From contig NZ_SRLA01000003.1 of the NCBI RefSeq assembly GCF_004745825.1, positions 682,001-746,000 of the forward strand: a stretch of DNA of 64,000 nt. Reading direction: 5' to 3'. The notes under the pieces were generated by a model. It did not search any database, was not told where the DNA came from, and worked only from the letters and a program-made list of their open reading frames with translations. Each line of letters begins with the position of its first letter. The stretch's first letter is position 1. Position numbers and translations under genes: made by a program. Source of the DNA: Hymenobacter fodinae. GTDB lineage: Bacteria; Bacteroidota; Bacteroidia; Cytophagales; Hymenobacteraceae. Positions 1-8,941 of the stretch are shown piece after piece.

Positions 1-2036
1 GTGGTGCGCAGCAAATCACCCAACGTATGCCCGCGGCCCGGCCGGTACTTCAGGCTACACTCGTAGTAAGCGGCCAAGTTATCGAGGACATTCTCCAGCA
101 GTACGCCAGCCTTTGATGCTACTGCTTGCCGGTCAAAGTTGTCTGCTTCCAGGGCAGCGGCCAGTTCGGTCGCCAGTATCTGGTCCTCGTGCGGCCGCAG
201 GCCCCGAGCCAGCGTCCAGCGTTCGAGCTTGAGCAGATGCACGCTGGCACCGCTGATTTTGTAATAGTCGTGCCAGAGCCGGTTATGCGTGGCGATAATG
301 ACTTGTTGAAAATTAGCTGCTTGCGCCGCCAGCAAATCCGAAATCCGACGGAAATGCTGCGCGTCAACCGACGTAAATACGTCGTCGAGCACCAGCACCA
401 ATTGCTTCGGATTGTCGCGCTTGGCTAAAGCCAGCCACAGACAGAACCCGAACGTGTCGAGGTGTGACTCGCTGAAATAAGCTTGGGGCACCACCCCTTC
501 TTTATCTTCAAAGGTGGCGTGCTGGTCGAGCGAAGCACGCTTTGCGTCATCCATTTCGAGCCGGTGCAGGCCAATTTTTTCGCCGGGATGGATAAACTGG
601 TACAGGGCATTCACTTCCCCAATGATTTCATCCAGAATGGCCTGTACAAAGTCACGGCGCTTATTTACTACCAGCGTGCAGGCCTTGCGCAGGCGGTCCA
701 ATACAGCCTGTAGATGAGTCACCTCATCCGTACTCTTGGTCAGCGCCTGTGCCTGTGTTTTGATGTTGTTGTAAACGGCAAGCCGGGTTTGCAGCGTGTC
801 GCACTCCGATTGCACCGCTTCTTTAACGGCAACCAGCTTCTCGCTTAGTGCCGCGACCTTAATACTGGTGTCATCATTGGCCATGGCCAATTCTATACCC
901 TGCGCCGGCCAGTCGATATGCAACTCCTTCACAGCAGCTGGCTCGTGCTTCGTAAAGTGCGCCCCCATAGACTGTATTACCCGCACTAGTTCCTGATTAC
1001 AGCGCGTCTTTTCGTCGCTTGCTGTTTTGAAGCGAGCCTGGGCTTCGGTTACTTTTTGTAGGAGTAGGCGGGAGGTTTGCAGTTGGGCGAGCTGCGTCTG
1101 AATACGTGAGCGAAGTGCATCTGCCTGCACGCTGTTATCACACAAGGGGCAGCTGCTCGGCTCAACTGGCGGTGCTAAATATCGCTCGGCAGAACTCAGC
1201 AGGCTGATAAGCTCAGTGCTTCTGGCAGTGGCATCCTGATTCTGGTCTTGCAGGGCAGTGTTGGCGGTATCTAGGCCATCTTGTTCAAGGGTGAACTTGG
1301 CTTGGGACTGCTGCCATTGCGCCACGATACCTGCGAGTTGCTGTATTCCAGCAGGGCCTTTGGCCAGGAAGCCGAGTCGGCTTTGCAGCTCGCTCACATT
1401 TTCAGAAGCGCGGTGCTTAGCCCAGGTCAATGCGTTCTGAACTGGTTCGCCCGGCTGCCTTTCCTGCTCCCAGAGTGTTTGCAATGATTCCGCTGCCTGC
1501 GCTCGGGTAGCTTCAGCCGTGCCAAGTTGCCTTTCTACGGCGTTACAATCTACTCGCAAAGCTGCTTCCGCACTATCGACCCCTGAAACGGCGATAAACT
1601 TTTGAATGGCTTCGTAACGCTTTGCCGGCGTAGCCTCGATGAGTTGAAGTAAATCGCGCCGACGTAGTACCCGAATTTCGGGCATAACAGCATCCGCGCT
1701 GCCAGATGAGATGACAACCGTCTTGCCGCTTAGCGTGGCCTTGCGGGTGTTCCCCGCTTGGGTCGTCAGTTCCGCTTCGACCGATTGTGCATCCCGCGTA
1801 AGCGAAGCCACATACTTTTGCGGCGCTTGTATGCCGGGCCGGATGAGTGAGCCAAACGATGTATTCCCGATTACATCCAGCGCATCCACAATCGTGGATT
1901 TACCAGTGCCGTTTTCCCCGAAAATGACAACAACATTGGTTTTCACCCCACCTTTCTCAGGAGTGAATTTGATAGTGACCGGCTGCGTAGCACCCCGAAA
2001 ATTCGTTAGTCTAAGCTGTGTGATGCGTTGCGGCAT
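1..2036 (-). CDS. Rad50/SbcC-like zinc-hook ATPase, C-terminus cut by window edge
   Basis: This SMC/Rad50-type ATPase reads without a stop from an ATG at 2036 to base 1, giving 678 residues with the C-terminus outside the window. Visible parts: Walker A GENGTGKST (residues 40-48), Gln/Glu-rich coiled-coil stretches either side of a CPLC zinc-hook motif (296-299), a signature-like segment from Y520 (YFSESHLDTFGF), Walker B LVLVLDDVF (546-554, Asp at 552 where Glu is usual), and an H-loop IIATHN (580-585). After the ATPase head comes a helical tail. Known relatives include Rad50/SbcC repair proteins and defence ATPases such as RloC, PrrC or Lamassu-type proteins; which one cannot be decided from the part seen. 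The start overlaps the small upstream ORF by 26 nt, suggesting translational coupling. Confidence 0.88.
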   Translation of the reverse strand, partial: MPQRITQLRLTNFRGATQPVTIKFTPEKGGVKTNVVVIFGENGTGKSTIVDALDVIGNTSFGSLIRPGIQAPQKYVASLTRDAQSVEAELTTQAGNTRKATLSGKTVVISSGSADAVMPEIRVLRRRDLLQLIEATPAKRYEAIQKFIAVSGVDSAEAALRVDCNAVERQLGTAEATRAQAAESLQTLWEQERQPGEPVQNALTWAKHRASENVSELQSRLGFLAKGPAGIQQLAGIVAQWQQSQAKFTLEQDGLDTANTALQDQNQDATARSTELISLLSSAERYLAPPVEPSSCPLCDNSVQADALRSRIQTQLAQLQTSRLLLQKVTEAQARFKTASDEKTRCNQELVRVIQSMGAHFTKHEPAAVKELHIDWPAQGIELAMANDDTSIKVAALSEKLVAVKEAVQSECDTLQTRLAVYNNIKTQAQALTKSTDEVTHLQAVLDRLRKACTLVVNKRRDFVQAILDEIIGEVNALYQFIHPGEKIGLHRLEMDDAKRASLDQHATFEDKEGVVPQAYFSESHLDTFGFCLWLALAKRDNPKQLVLVLDDVFTSVDAQHFRRISDLLAAQAANFQQVIIATHNRLWHDYYKISGASVHLLKLERWTLARGLRPHEDQILATELAAALEADNFDRQAVASKAGVLLENVLDNLAAYYECSLKYRPGRGHTLGDLLRT

Positions 2037-2244
2037 GGTCGGTAGTAGTTGTAGGAGCTAGTTTTTTCTCAAGCAGCTGTCGCCAATCACCGGCTTTGGC
2101 TGTTTCCGTGGTGAGTAGGGCCGACGCTAAGGGCGCATCACACCCCTCAATAAAATTAGCTTCTTGTAAGGCCGTCACTATTTGAGTTGCTAGCGCTGCG
2201 TTGGCAGTTTGTGGCGTGCTGGGATTCGTAGTGGCTTGAGACAT
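2011..2244 (-). CDS. Small 77-residue protein overlapping the Rad50-like ATPase gene
   Basis: The ORF encodes 77 residues and its last 26 nt overlap the ATPase start in another frame. The middle (about residues 17-66) is predicted helical with a DWRQLLEKKL motif; both ends are Thr/Ala-rich and probably disordered. No catalytic motif is visible and I do not recognise the family. Tight overlap with the ATPase suggests a partner or regulatory subunit made from the same mRNA. The 145 nt upstream separates it from a divergent gene and should hold both promoters. The function is unknown. Confidence 0.6.
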   Translation of the reverse strand: MSQATTNPSTPQTANAALATQIVTALQEANFIEGCDAPLASALLTTETAKAGDWRQLLEKKLAPTTTTDHAATHHTA

Positions 2245-2389
2245 CAGCGATTAAAAACAGGAAGCAAAATATTGGTTGATAATTGAGGTTCTCCGATAGT
2301 ATTGCCAGTCCTGCAATTTGGGCATTGAAGATATTAAATCTGGCTTGAAAATCTTTGCTAGGGGTATGGTCCAATAGCATATTCAGTGT

Positions 2390-4174
2390 ATGGAAGCAGT
2401 AACAACAGCCGTTATCGTCACGTCAGCATGGAGTTTTCTCGACTCGATAGGCATGAATCCGATTTCGTTAGCTCAAAAAGAAGCGGGTAAACGGGTCACG
2501 GATTATGTCAAGAATTTGCTTACGACCAAGCCTACCTATAAAAATCGGCTGGCATTCATTATTGAGCAGCTGCTCGCCGAGTACCGCGCAGAATACCAGG
2601 CGGCGACAGATGACCGGCGATTCTACTTTTTCCAATCGGCCTTCCTCTGGGAGACAGCCTTAACCTACGAGCTGTTCGAGCAGGACTCACCGCTCAGACC
2701 AGAAGACTTTCCTACGCTGCCGAATATGCGCCCGCCCACCGCCGAGCAACTCACGGAGTTTTCGGCCCGGCTGCGTGCTGCCATGAAAGCCGACAAGGAA
2801 CTGGAAAAGCGTTTTCTCGAAGAGAATTATAAATCCATCACAGTGCATTTTGCCCTGTCGGCCCAGGGGCAGCTGCAGGAGGTGCTGGCGCACACGACCG
2901 AGCTGCTGACCCGCCCCGATGCCCAAAGCATTGGCCTGGTAAATGCCGTGCTCGATGCTATTGAGCGCGACGACTTGGCCGCCCACAAACCTGTTACGGC
3001 CCAACGCCAGCTATACAACATAGAACAGGTGGTGACCCGCCACCTCGCCGGTGAGCACGCGCTAGTGGCACGGCTGTATTTTTTGCTAGGCCGGGCGCAT
3101 CAGGAGATGGGTGAAATAGACCAGGCCGACCAATTCATGCTGCGAGCCCACCTGCTGCAACCTGCCAACCTGCCTTACGCCGAGGAAGCGGCACGGGCAT
3201 ACGTCAGCCAAAAGCAACTGCCCGAAGCGCAAGCCGTCCTAGAAAAAATCGAGCGCCTCGACCCCCTCAACGCTCCCGCCGCTGCTGTCCGTCTTGCCCT
3301 GGGCAAACCAGATGAATTCGACCAGAATTTACGGGCAGTACCTGTGTTCATCGCGCAAAATGAGCGGTTTAAACTGATGGCCTTGGCTCTGCTAGTTGAT
3401 GGCACGGCCAGCGGGTCAGTTATCGCAGAAAGGCTGCTGGAATCAGACTTCCAGTCTTACCGGCCCAGTGCCCATCTTACCCCCGAAAACCGACGCTTTC
3501 AGGCTACCCTGGCCCTGTTTGTCATCGAACGGGGGTTGCGGCAGATGTCACCAGTCATTGTTTTAAACGAGGCATCAGCGCTGTTGAGCAACCCCGATAT
3601 GCATGCCGCTCATAAGGTATTGAAGCAATACACTGACCTGCTGCAGCCTACTGAAAAGTCCTCGGTGCTGACGCACTACCATTTCGTGCGGGGCGTGGCG
3701 GGCTGGGTGCTTCTGGGTGATATTACTGAGTACGACGAGCTGCGCCGCCGCTTCCCCAGCTTGTCGGCAGCAGAGCGGCAGCGCTATGCCAACCAGTTTG
3801 TCTTTGCTCTCTACCAGGCCAAGGAGTACGAAGCCGTGCTGGAAATAACTGCCCTACTTGATACCCGCGCTATACCTGAAGTAGGGTTTCTGCGCTATTC
3901 AGCGCTGCGACAGCTAAAACGACCGAAGGAGGAGGCCCGCGCCGCGCTGGGCCAGCACTTAGATGAGCTTGACCACTTGGACGATTTCGTGTTTTTCAGG
4001 GCACTGATTTACCTGGAGCACTGCGAGTCGGTGGCCGAACGACTGGCGTTTGTAGAAAAGAGCATCCAGCGGCAGCAAGTTTCGTCTGGGCTGCCGGCCT
4101 TGGTCCTGCAAGCCCAGGCGCTGGTAGCCGACCCAGACCAACAGGAAAAGGTAAAGCAACTGGGCCTTGGTTAA
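2390..4174 (+). CDS. Helical-repeat (TPR-like) protein of unknown function
   Basis: This 594-residue protein is predicted almost entirely alpha-helical. TPR-like units are clearest at residues 225-300 (YFLLGRAHQEMGEIDQADQF and YVSQKQLPEAQAVLEKIERL), and weaker helical pairs follow to the C-terminus. The first 20 residues are mildly hydrophobic but there is no convincing signal peptide. No P-loop or nuclease motif is visible, so it is more likely a sensor or scaffold than an enzyme. It is transcribed away from the ATPase pair from a shared 145-nt region, so a functional link is plausible but unproven. The family is not recognised. Confidence 0.75.
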   Translation: MEAVTTAVIVTSAWSFLDSIGMNPISLAQKEAGKRVTDYVKNLLTTKPTYKNRLAFIIEQLLAEYRAEYQAATDDRRFYFFQSAFLWETALTYELFEQDSPLRPEDFPTLPNMRPPTAEQLTEFSARLRAAMKADKELEKRFLEENYKSITVHFALSAQGQLQEVLAHTTELLTRPDAQSIGLVNAVLDAIERDDLAAHKPVTAQRQLYNIEQVVTRHLAGEHALVARLYFLLGRAHQEMGEIDQADQFMLRAHLLQPANLPYAEEAARAYVSQKQLPEAQAVLEKIERLDPLNAPAAAVRLALGKPDEFDQNLRAVPVFIAQNERFKLMALALLVDGTASGSVIAERLLESDFQSYRPSAHLTPENRRFQATLALFVIERGLRQMSPVIVLNEASALLSNPDMHAAHKVLKQYTDLLQPTEKSSVLTHYHFVRGVAGWVLLGDITEYDELRRRFPSLSAAERQRYANQFVFALYQAKEYEAVLEITALLDTRAIPEVGFLRYSALRQLKRPKEEARAALGQHLDELDHLDDFVFFRALIYLEHCESVAERLAFVEKSIQRQQVSSGLPALVLQAQALVADPDQQEKVKQLGLG

Positions 4175-4328
4175 AAGTTTGGTACAAAAGTTAATCGGCG
4201 GCCTTGGCAGCGGCTGGCTTTCGGTGGGCGTGGATGACCACTTTACGGTGGCGTAAGTACTTATAAAGGGTAACCTTCGTTTTAGTGAACAAGCCAGCTG
4301 GCTATTTTTAGGATTTCCTTCCTGCTCC

Positions 4329-4880
4329 ATGGCCCGCTACTTGTTTTTACTCGACGCGACCCAGCGCCGTGCCTTCGACCAGCCCCCTGTTTTCAATCCG
4401 CCCCAGCGGCAGCTCTTCTTTGCGTTGCCCGACTGGGCCACCCGGTCTCTGGCTACGCTGCTGGCCCCGCACAGCCGGGGCGGCTTCGTACTGCAGGTCG
4501 GCTACTTCAAGACGACGGGGTGCTTCTTTCCCGTGGACCGGTTCCTGGCGACTGACCAGGCGTACGTGCAGCAGCGTTACCACTTGGGAGCGGTGGAGTG
4601 GACGCGCTACGGCAAGGTCACCCGCTTTAACCACCAGCAGCAGATTCTGCAGCAATTCGGGGTTCCGCCCTTCGAGCAGGTCGAAGCCGCCGTGCGCCAG
4701 CAAGTGACGCATTTCGCCCGCCTATTAGGACCGCCTTTTTCCGTATCTATTCAGGCACTGTCCTGCCTGCTTTGGCTGAAATCATTTTCTCCGATGCTGA
4801 CCCGAAGGCCCGTTGACCCGCTAAAAAGGCCATCCTGGAGGCCAGGCCAGCGCGGCGGCGGCGGGTTTCGCTACCTTTAA
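4329..4880 (+). pseudogene. Tn3-family transposase fragment (N-terminal DUF4158 region)
   Basis: The first 130 or so residues match the N-terminal DNA-binding region (DUF4158) of Tn3-family TnpA: a MARYLFLLDATQRRAF start, a FVLQVGYFKTTGCFFP segment and a YHLG...RFNHQQQIL segment. Full TnpA proteins are near 1,000 residues with a DDE domain; here homology ends around base 4725 and the frame runs on into unrelated low-complexity sequence to 4880. No catalytic domain follows in any frame. This is therefore a remnant, probably left after deletion of a Tn3-type element. I could not identify the 38-bp terminal repeats. Confidence 0.75.
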
Positions 4881-4885
4881 AGCGC

Positions 4886-5998
4886 ATGAGTACGACCGCA
4901 CGGCCCCTGGAACGGCAACTATCTCCGCCCCTGGTGAGCGGCTCCACCATTGCCCTGGCGTGGCTGCTGTTCAGCGGGTTCATGGTGCTGCTGATTTTTG
5001 TGCAGAACCTCTCGGCCGGCACGCCCACTGACTGGCGCGAGGCCCTGGGCGGGCGGCTGTTGCACGGCCTGATTTGGGGCCTGCTCACGCCAGTGGTGTT
5101 CGCCCTGGCGGCCCGCTTCAACCTCACCGAACGCCGGCACCGCCTCTGGCACCTGCTGGCCCACGCGGCGGCTAGCTACGTCCTGACCCTGGTGTACCGC
5201 CTGGGCTACGCCGCCGTGATGCACGGCAGCGGGGCCACGCCGGGCGGCTTCTCCCTGCATACCGTTGTGGCCAATGCCAACAACTGGGTGCCCATCTACT
5301 GGATGCTGCTGTGCATCGCCTACGCCGTGCAGTACCGCGAGCGGTACCGCGAAGGCCGGGTGCGGGCCGCCCAGCTCGAAACCCAGCTGGTGCAGGCCCA
5401 GCTGCAGGCCCTGAAAATGCAGCTTCAGCCGCACTTTCTCTTCAACTCGATGAACGCCGTCTCAGCCCTGATGACCCAGGACGTGAAGGCCGCCCGGCGC
5501 ATGTTGGCCCAGCTCAGCCAGTTTCTGCGGCTGGTGCTGGAAGGCACCGACGAGCAGGAGGTGACCCTGGAACAGGAGCTGCGCCTCACGCGCCTCTACC
5601 TCGAAATCGAGCAAACCCGCTTCCCCGACCGGCTAGCCGTGCGCTACGACATCGCCCCCGATACCGAGGGCGCGCTGCTGCCTGCCCTGCTGCTGCAGCC
5701 GGTGGTGGAAAACGCCGTGCGCCACGGCCTGGCGCCCCGCGCCGGGGCCGGCGAGCTGGCCGTGCGGGCCGAAAAACAGGGCGACCGACTCGTGCTGCAA
5801 GTGCACGACAACGGCCAGGGCGCGGCCGATACCGCCGCCCGGGGCATCGGCCTGCGCAACCTGGAAAGCCGCCTGACTACGCTCTACGGCCCAGACTACG
5901 CCCTGGCGGTGGAGTCGGCCCCGGCGTGCGGCTACTGCCTGCGCCTGTCCATCCCGTTCCGGCTGGCAGCGGCCGGGGTTACGCATCTATCCGCATGA
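4886..5998 (+). CDS. LytS/YehU-type sensor histidine kinase
   Basis: This 370-residue membrane kinase belongs to the His_kinase (PF06580)/LytS group. Four hydrophobic segments lie within residues 20-150, followed by a coiled-coil linker (155-178), the H-box LQPHFLFNSMNAV with the phospho-accepting His183, an N-box LLLQPVVENAVRH (Asn276) and a GIGLRNLESRL ATP-lid motif near 322. It autophosphorylates and passes phosphate to the LytTR regulator that follows. Its TGA overlaps the regulator's ATG (ATGA at 5995-5998), so they form an operon. The signal sensed is not evident; there is no periplasmic sensor domain. The gene is GC-rich compared with the region beyond 15 kb. Confidence 0.93.
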   Translation: MSTTARPLERQLSPPLVSGSTIALAWLLFSGFMVLLIFVQNLSAGTPTDWREALGGRLLHGLIWGLLTPVVFALAARFNLTERRHRLWHLLAHAAASYVLTLVYRLGYAAVMHGSGATPGGFSLHTVVANANNWVPIYWMLLCIAYAVQYRERYREGRVRAAQLETQLVQAQLQALKMQLQPHFLFNSMNAVSALMTQDVKAARRMLAQLSQFLRLVLEGTDEQEVTLEQELRLTRLYLEIEQTRFPDRLAVRYDIAPDTEGALLPALLLQPVVENAVRHGLAPRAGAGELAVRAEKQGDRLVLQVHDNGQGAADTAARGIGLRNLESRLTTLYGPDYALAVESAPACGYCLRLSIPFRLAAAGVTHLSA

Positions 5999-6774
5999 GG
6001 CCCATCCGCACGCTGCTGGTCGACGACGAGCCGCTGGCGCGCAGCCTGCTGCGGGAGCTGCTGGCCGATTTTCCGGCGCTGACCGTGACGGGCGAAGCCG
6101 CGAACGGCACCGAAGCCTTGGCCGCCCTGCAAACCGGCGCGTACGACGTCGTCTTTCTCGATGTGCAAATGCCCGACCTCGATGGCGTGCAGGTGCTGGG
6201 CCGGCTGCGGGAAGCCGGCCAGCCGCTCCCGCTGGTGGTGTTCGTGACGGCCTACGACCAGTACGCGGTGCAGGCCTTCGCGCTCCACGCTGTCGATTAC
6301 CTGCTCAAACCGCTGGACCCCGACCGGTTTGCCGACTGCGTACGCCGGGTGCAGCAGCAGCTACGCCTGCGCCAGTACCAGGCCCGCGTCCCCGAGCTGG
6401 AGGCCCTGCTGCACAGCTGGACCGCCCCGGCAGCTGACTACCAGGACCAGTTCCTGGTGAAGCTGCCGGAGCGCAGCTTCTTCGTGCCGGCCGCCGAGGT
6501 GTGCTACTTCGAGGCCAGCGGCAACGGCGTGCAGCTACACGCGGCCGGCCGGCACTACCCGCTGCGCACGGCCCTGGGCCAGCTGGCCGAGCGGCTCGAC
6601 CCGGCCGTGTTCCTGCGCATCCACCGCTCGTGCATCGTCAACCCGGCCCACATCGTGGACTTCAGGCACTGGTCGCACGGCGAGTACCTGTTTCGCATGG
6701 CCAACGGCCAGCACGTCACCTCCTCGCGCAGCTACAGCGCCGGCGTACAGCAGTTGCTCAAGCGATTTGCCTGA
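5995..6774 (+). CDS. LytTR-family response regulator
   Basis: The protein has 259 residues: a receiver domain at 1-120 with acidic pocket DDE (10-12), phospho-acceptor Asp56 in VVFLDVQMPDLDG and the conserved Lys of YLLKPLD near 105, then a LytTR DNA-binding domain (about 150-255; FLRIHRSCIVNPAHI). The start is the ATG within the ATGA overlap with the kinase stop; the same frame stays open upstream to 5311, but that stretch is only a shadow of the kinase gene. Such regulators bind paired sites upstream of a few target genes; neighbouring DUF305 and YncE genes are obvious candidates, though no matching site was identified. Confidence 0.93.
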   Translation: MRPIRTLLVDDEPLARSLLRELLADFPALTVTGEAANGTEALAALQTGAYDVVFLDVQMPDLDGVQVLGRLREAGQPLPLVVFVTAYDQYAVQAFALHAVDYLLKPLDPDRFADCVRRVQQQLRLRQYQARVPELEALLHSWTAPAADYQDQFLVKLPERSFFVPAAEVCYFEASGNGVQLHAAGRHYPLRTALGQLAERLDPAVFLRIHRSCIVNPAHIVDFRHWSHGEYLFRMANGQHVTSSRSYSAGVQQLLKRFA

Positions 6775-6903
6775 GCCGGCCCGGAACCTGGAAGGCCAGT
6801 TCACCCCGGGATAGGTCCAGTTGGCCCGTGTCGGGCGTTCATTTTTGGAAGTTGCCCGTTAGTGCACCAGCCCCCCACTCATGGGACGGCAACAGCGCAC
6901 GAC

Positions 6904-7359
6904 ATGACCAAACCCTTCCTCTTTTTGCTGGCCTTCACCTTCGGCGGAGTCGCGACGGCCCGCGCCCAACACCATACCCCGGCTGGTACTACATCAATGC
7001 CGGGCACGACCCACTCCATGACGGGCATGACCGGCCTGAAGATGGACCACACAGCCGCGCCCGGCACCCCGGTCGCCGCCTTCCAGCACGGCATGGATTC
7101 GGTGATGGTGGTGATGGACGAGGGCATGCGCCGCATGGAGGGGGCCCGCCCCGACGACATCGACGCCAGCTTCGCGGCCATGATGCTGCCCCACCACCAG
7201 GGGGCCGTGGACATGGCCCGTCTGCAGTTGCTGTACGGCAAGGACCCCGCCCTGCGCCGCCTGGCCCAAAGCATCATCGCCGAGCAGCAGGTCGAGATTC
7301 AGCAGATGGCTGCCTGGCTGAAACAGCACCCCGTGGGCACGCAGAATCCTGGCAAATAG
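6904..7359 (+). CDS. DUF305 secreted protein
   Basis: The 151-residue product begins with a signal peptide (MTKPFLFLLAFTFGG...ARAQ), a His/Met/Thr-rich linker, then a DUF305 domain with the hallmark MMLPHHQGAVDMA segment and the paired-helix core ending IIAEQQVEIQQM. DUF305 proteins are four-helix, ferritin-like periplasmic proteins often found with copper or other metal-resistance genes; their chemistry is not settled. The Met and His in both linker and core would suit metal binding. An in-frame ATG 42 nt upstream would put 14 polar residues before the signal peptide, so 6904 is preferred. No metal transporter is adjacent. Confidence 0.85.
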   Translation: MTKPFLFLLAFTFGGVATARAQHHTPAGTTSMPGTTHSMTGMTGLKMDHTAAPGTPVAAFQHGMDSVMVVMDEGMRRMEGARPDDIDASFAAMMLPHHQGAVDMARLQLLYGKDPALRRLAQSIIAEQQVEIQQMAAWLKQHPVGTQNPGK

Positions 7360-7379
7360 TACCTAATTCCGTTTAAACC

Positions 7380-7473
7380 GTCATGCTGAGCTTGTCGCAG
7401 CATCGCTACCGCTTCGTTGAAGAAGTGTTGATTAGTAAAGAGGTAGCGATGCTGCGACTTCGTTCAGCATGAC
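7380..7473. repeat. Imperfect palindromic repeat, GTCATGCTGA class
   Basis: Two arms of about 31 nt face each other: 7380-7410 reads GTCATGCTGAGCTT then GTCGCAGCATCGCTACC, and the complement of 7442-7473 reads GTCATGCTGAACGAA then GTCGCAGCATCGCTACC. The centre is a 31-nt loop. It lies between the DUF305 gene and the first propeller gene. A diverged relative lies at 50757-50855. It resembles REP or MITE-type intergenic palindromes; as RNA it would form a strong hairpin. Confidence 0.8.
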
Positions 7474-7492
7474 GTTCTTTTTTCCCTATCCC

Positions 7493-8899
7493 ATGAAATT
7501 CCCTCTCCTCCCCGGCCTGCTGCTCATTTCCAGCGTGGCGGCGGCTCAGGTCGTCAGCCACCGCGACCGGGTGTACACCGCCGACCAGATTTCCAACACC
7601 GTCTCGGTTATCGACCCCATGGATAACAAGCTGCTGGGCCAGATTATTCTGGGTAAGCCGCAGCCCGACTTGCTCTCGGCGCTCTACAAGGGGCAGGCGC
7701 TGGTACACGGCCTGGGTGCTTCGTCCGACCATAAGCTGCTGGCCGTGGTGTCGGTGGGCTCCAACAACGTGACCTTCATCGAAACGGCCACTAACGTCAT
7801 CAAAGGCAGCGTGTACGTGGGGCGGGCCCCGCACGAGGCCACCTTCCGGCCCGATGGCAAGGAGGCCTGGATAACGGTGCGCGGCGAGGACTACCTATCG
7901 GTGATTGACGTGGCCACGATGCGCGAAACCCGCCGTGTGCCCGTGCCCAACGGCCCCGGCCAGATTGCCTTCAGCCCCGACGGCAAGCGCGCCTTTGTGT
8001 GCTCCAGCTTCTCGCCCGAGCTGGCCGTGGTGGACGTGGCCACTTACAAAGTCATCAAAAAGGTGCCGGTGGTGAGCCCCTTCTCGCCCAACATCTTCCC
8101 CACCAAAGACGGCCAGCAAATCTGGTTCACCCACAAGGATGTGGGCAAGGTATCGGTACTGGATACCAAGACGCTCACCATCAGCGGCGTGCTGACAACC
8201 GGCCCCGTCACCAACCACGTGGCCACGGTGGATGTGGCGGCCGGCAAGCTGGCCTACGTGACCGTAGGCGGCGAGGACGTAGTGAAGGTGTACAGCCGCG
8301 CCCCGGGCTTCAAGCAGCTGGCCACCATTCCGGTGGGGGCTAATCCGCACGGCATCTGGCCCTCGGGCGACGGCAGCCGGATGTACGTGGGCCTGGAAAA
8401 CGGCGACTCCGCCGTGGCCATCAGCACGGCCAGCAACCGGGTGCTGGCCAAAATCAAGGTAGGCCAGGCCCCAATGGCGCTGATGTACGTGCCCAACGCC
8501 GTGCCTGCCGGCGCGGCCACAAACACCGGCCTCGGCCGGCAGCTGGTTGACCAGCCCGCCGTGGTGCGGACGCTCAAGCCGCCCACCGCTGGCCCCGCCA
8601 CCGGCACCATGACGCTGCGCTCGGAAGGGCTGGTGGATTTGGCCACCTTCGCCCTGCGCGGCCTGACGCCGAACACCGACTACGACATCTTCCTGACCAG
8701 CGGCACCAAAGCGCCCTACGCGCGCGACTACGCCCTGACCACCGTGCGCACCGATGCCAAAGGCGGGGCCATGGGCCAGGCCCTGGGGCCGGTGCAGCGC
8801 ATCGCGGGCGGCGAGTTGAACCCAGCGGGCAAAAAGTTTTCGCGGGTAATCGTCGCACCCAAAACCACTGACGGTGAACCCGCTTTACTGGCCGAATAG
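7493..8899 (+). CDS. YncE-type beta-propeller periplasmic protein (copy 1)
   Basis: The 468-residue product has a signal peptide (MKFPLLPGLLLISSVAAAQ) and a seven-bladed propeller of the YncE/YVTN class: repeats of the type NTVSVIDPMDNKLLGQI, FRPDGKEAWITVRG and IPVGANPHGIWPSGDG recur to about residue 340. The C-terminal 120 residues form a separate beta-rich domain. Propellers of this type bind metals, cofactors or protein partners; no catalytic site is visible. The start at 7493 places the signal peptide at the N-terminus; an ATG 24 nt upstream lies inside the palindromic repeat. The next gene is a clear paralogue, so the pair arose by duplication. Confidence 0.85.
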   Translation: MKFPLLPGLLLISSVAAAQVVSHRDRVYTADQISNTVSVIDPMDNKLLGQIILGKPQPDLLSALYKGQALVHGLGASSDHKLLAVVSVGSNNVTFIETATNVIKGSVYVGRAPHEATFRPDGKEAWITVRGEDYLSVIDVATMRETRRVPVPNGPGQIAFSPDGKRAFVCSSFSPELAVVDVATYKVIKKVPVVSPFSPNIFPTKDGQQIWFTHKDVGKVSVLDTKTLTISGVLTTGPVTNHVATVDVAAGKLAYVTVGGEDVVKVYSRAPGFKQLATIPVGANPHGIWPSGDGSRMYVGLENGDSAVAISTASNRVLAKIKVGQAPMALMYVPNAVPAGAATNTGLGRQLVDQPAVVRTLKPPTAGPATGTMTLRSEGLVDLATFALRGLTPNTDYDIFLTSGTKAPYARDYALTTVRTDAKGGAMGQALGPVQRIAGGELNPAGKKFSRVIVAPKTTDGEPALLAE

Positions 8900-8941
8900 T
8901 CCGGCTTAGACTGGGCGGCAAAACCAGCATTTCATCCCTCC

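Noticed and set aside
2156..2380. A 74-codon minus-strand frame upstream of the small ORF
   Set aside because: It overlaps the small ORF in another frame, contains no motif and would fill the shared promoter region.
5311..5994. Open frame upstream of the LytTR regulator in the same frame
   Set aside because: It is Arg/Pro/Gly-rich low-complexity translation of the kinase gene in another frame; the ATG in the ATGA overlap at 5995 starts a complete receiver domain.
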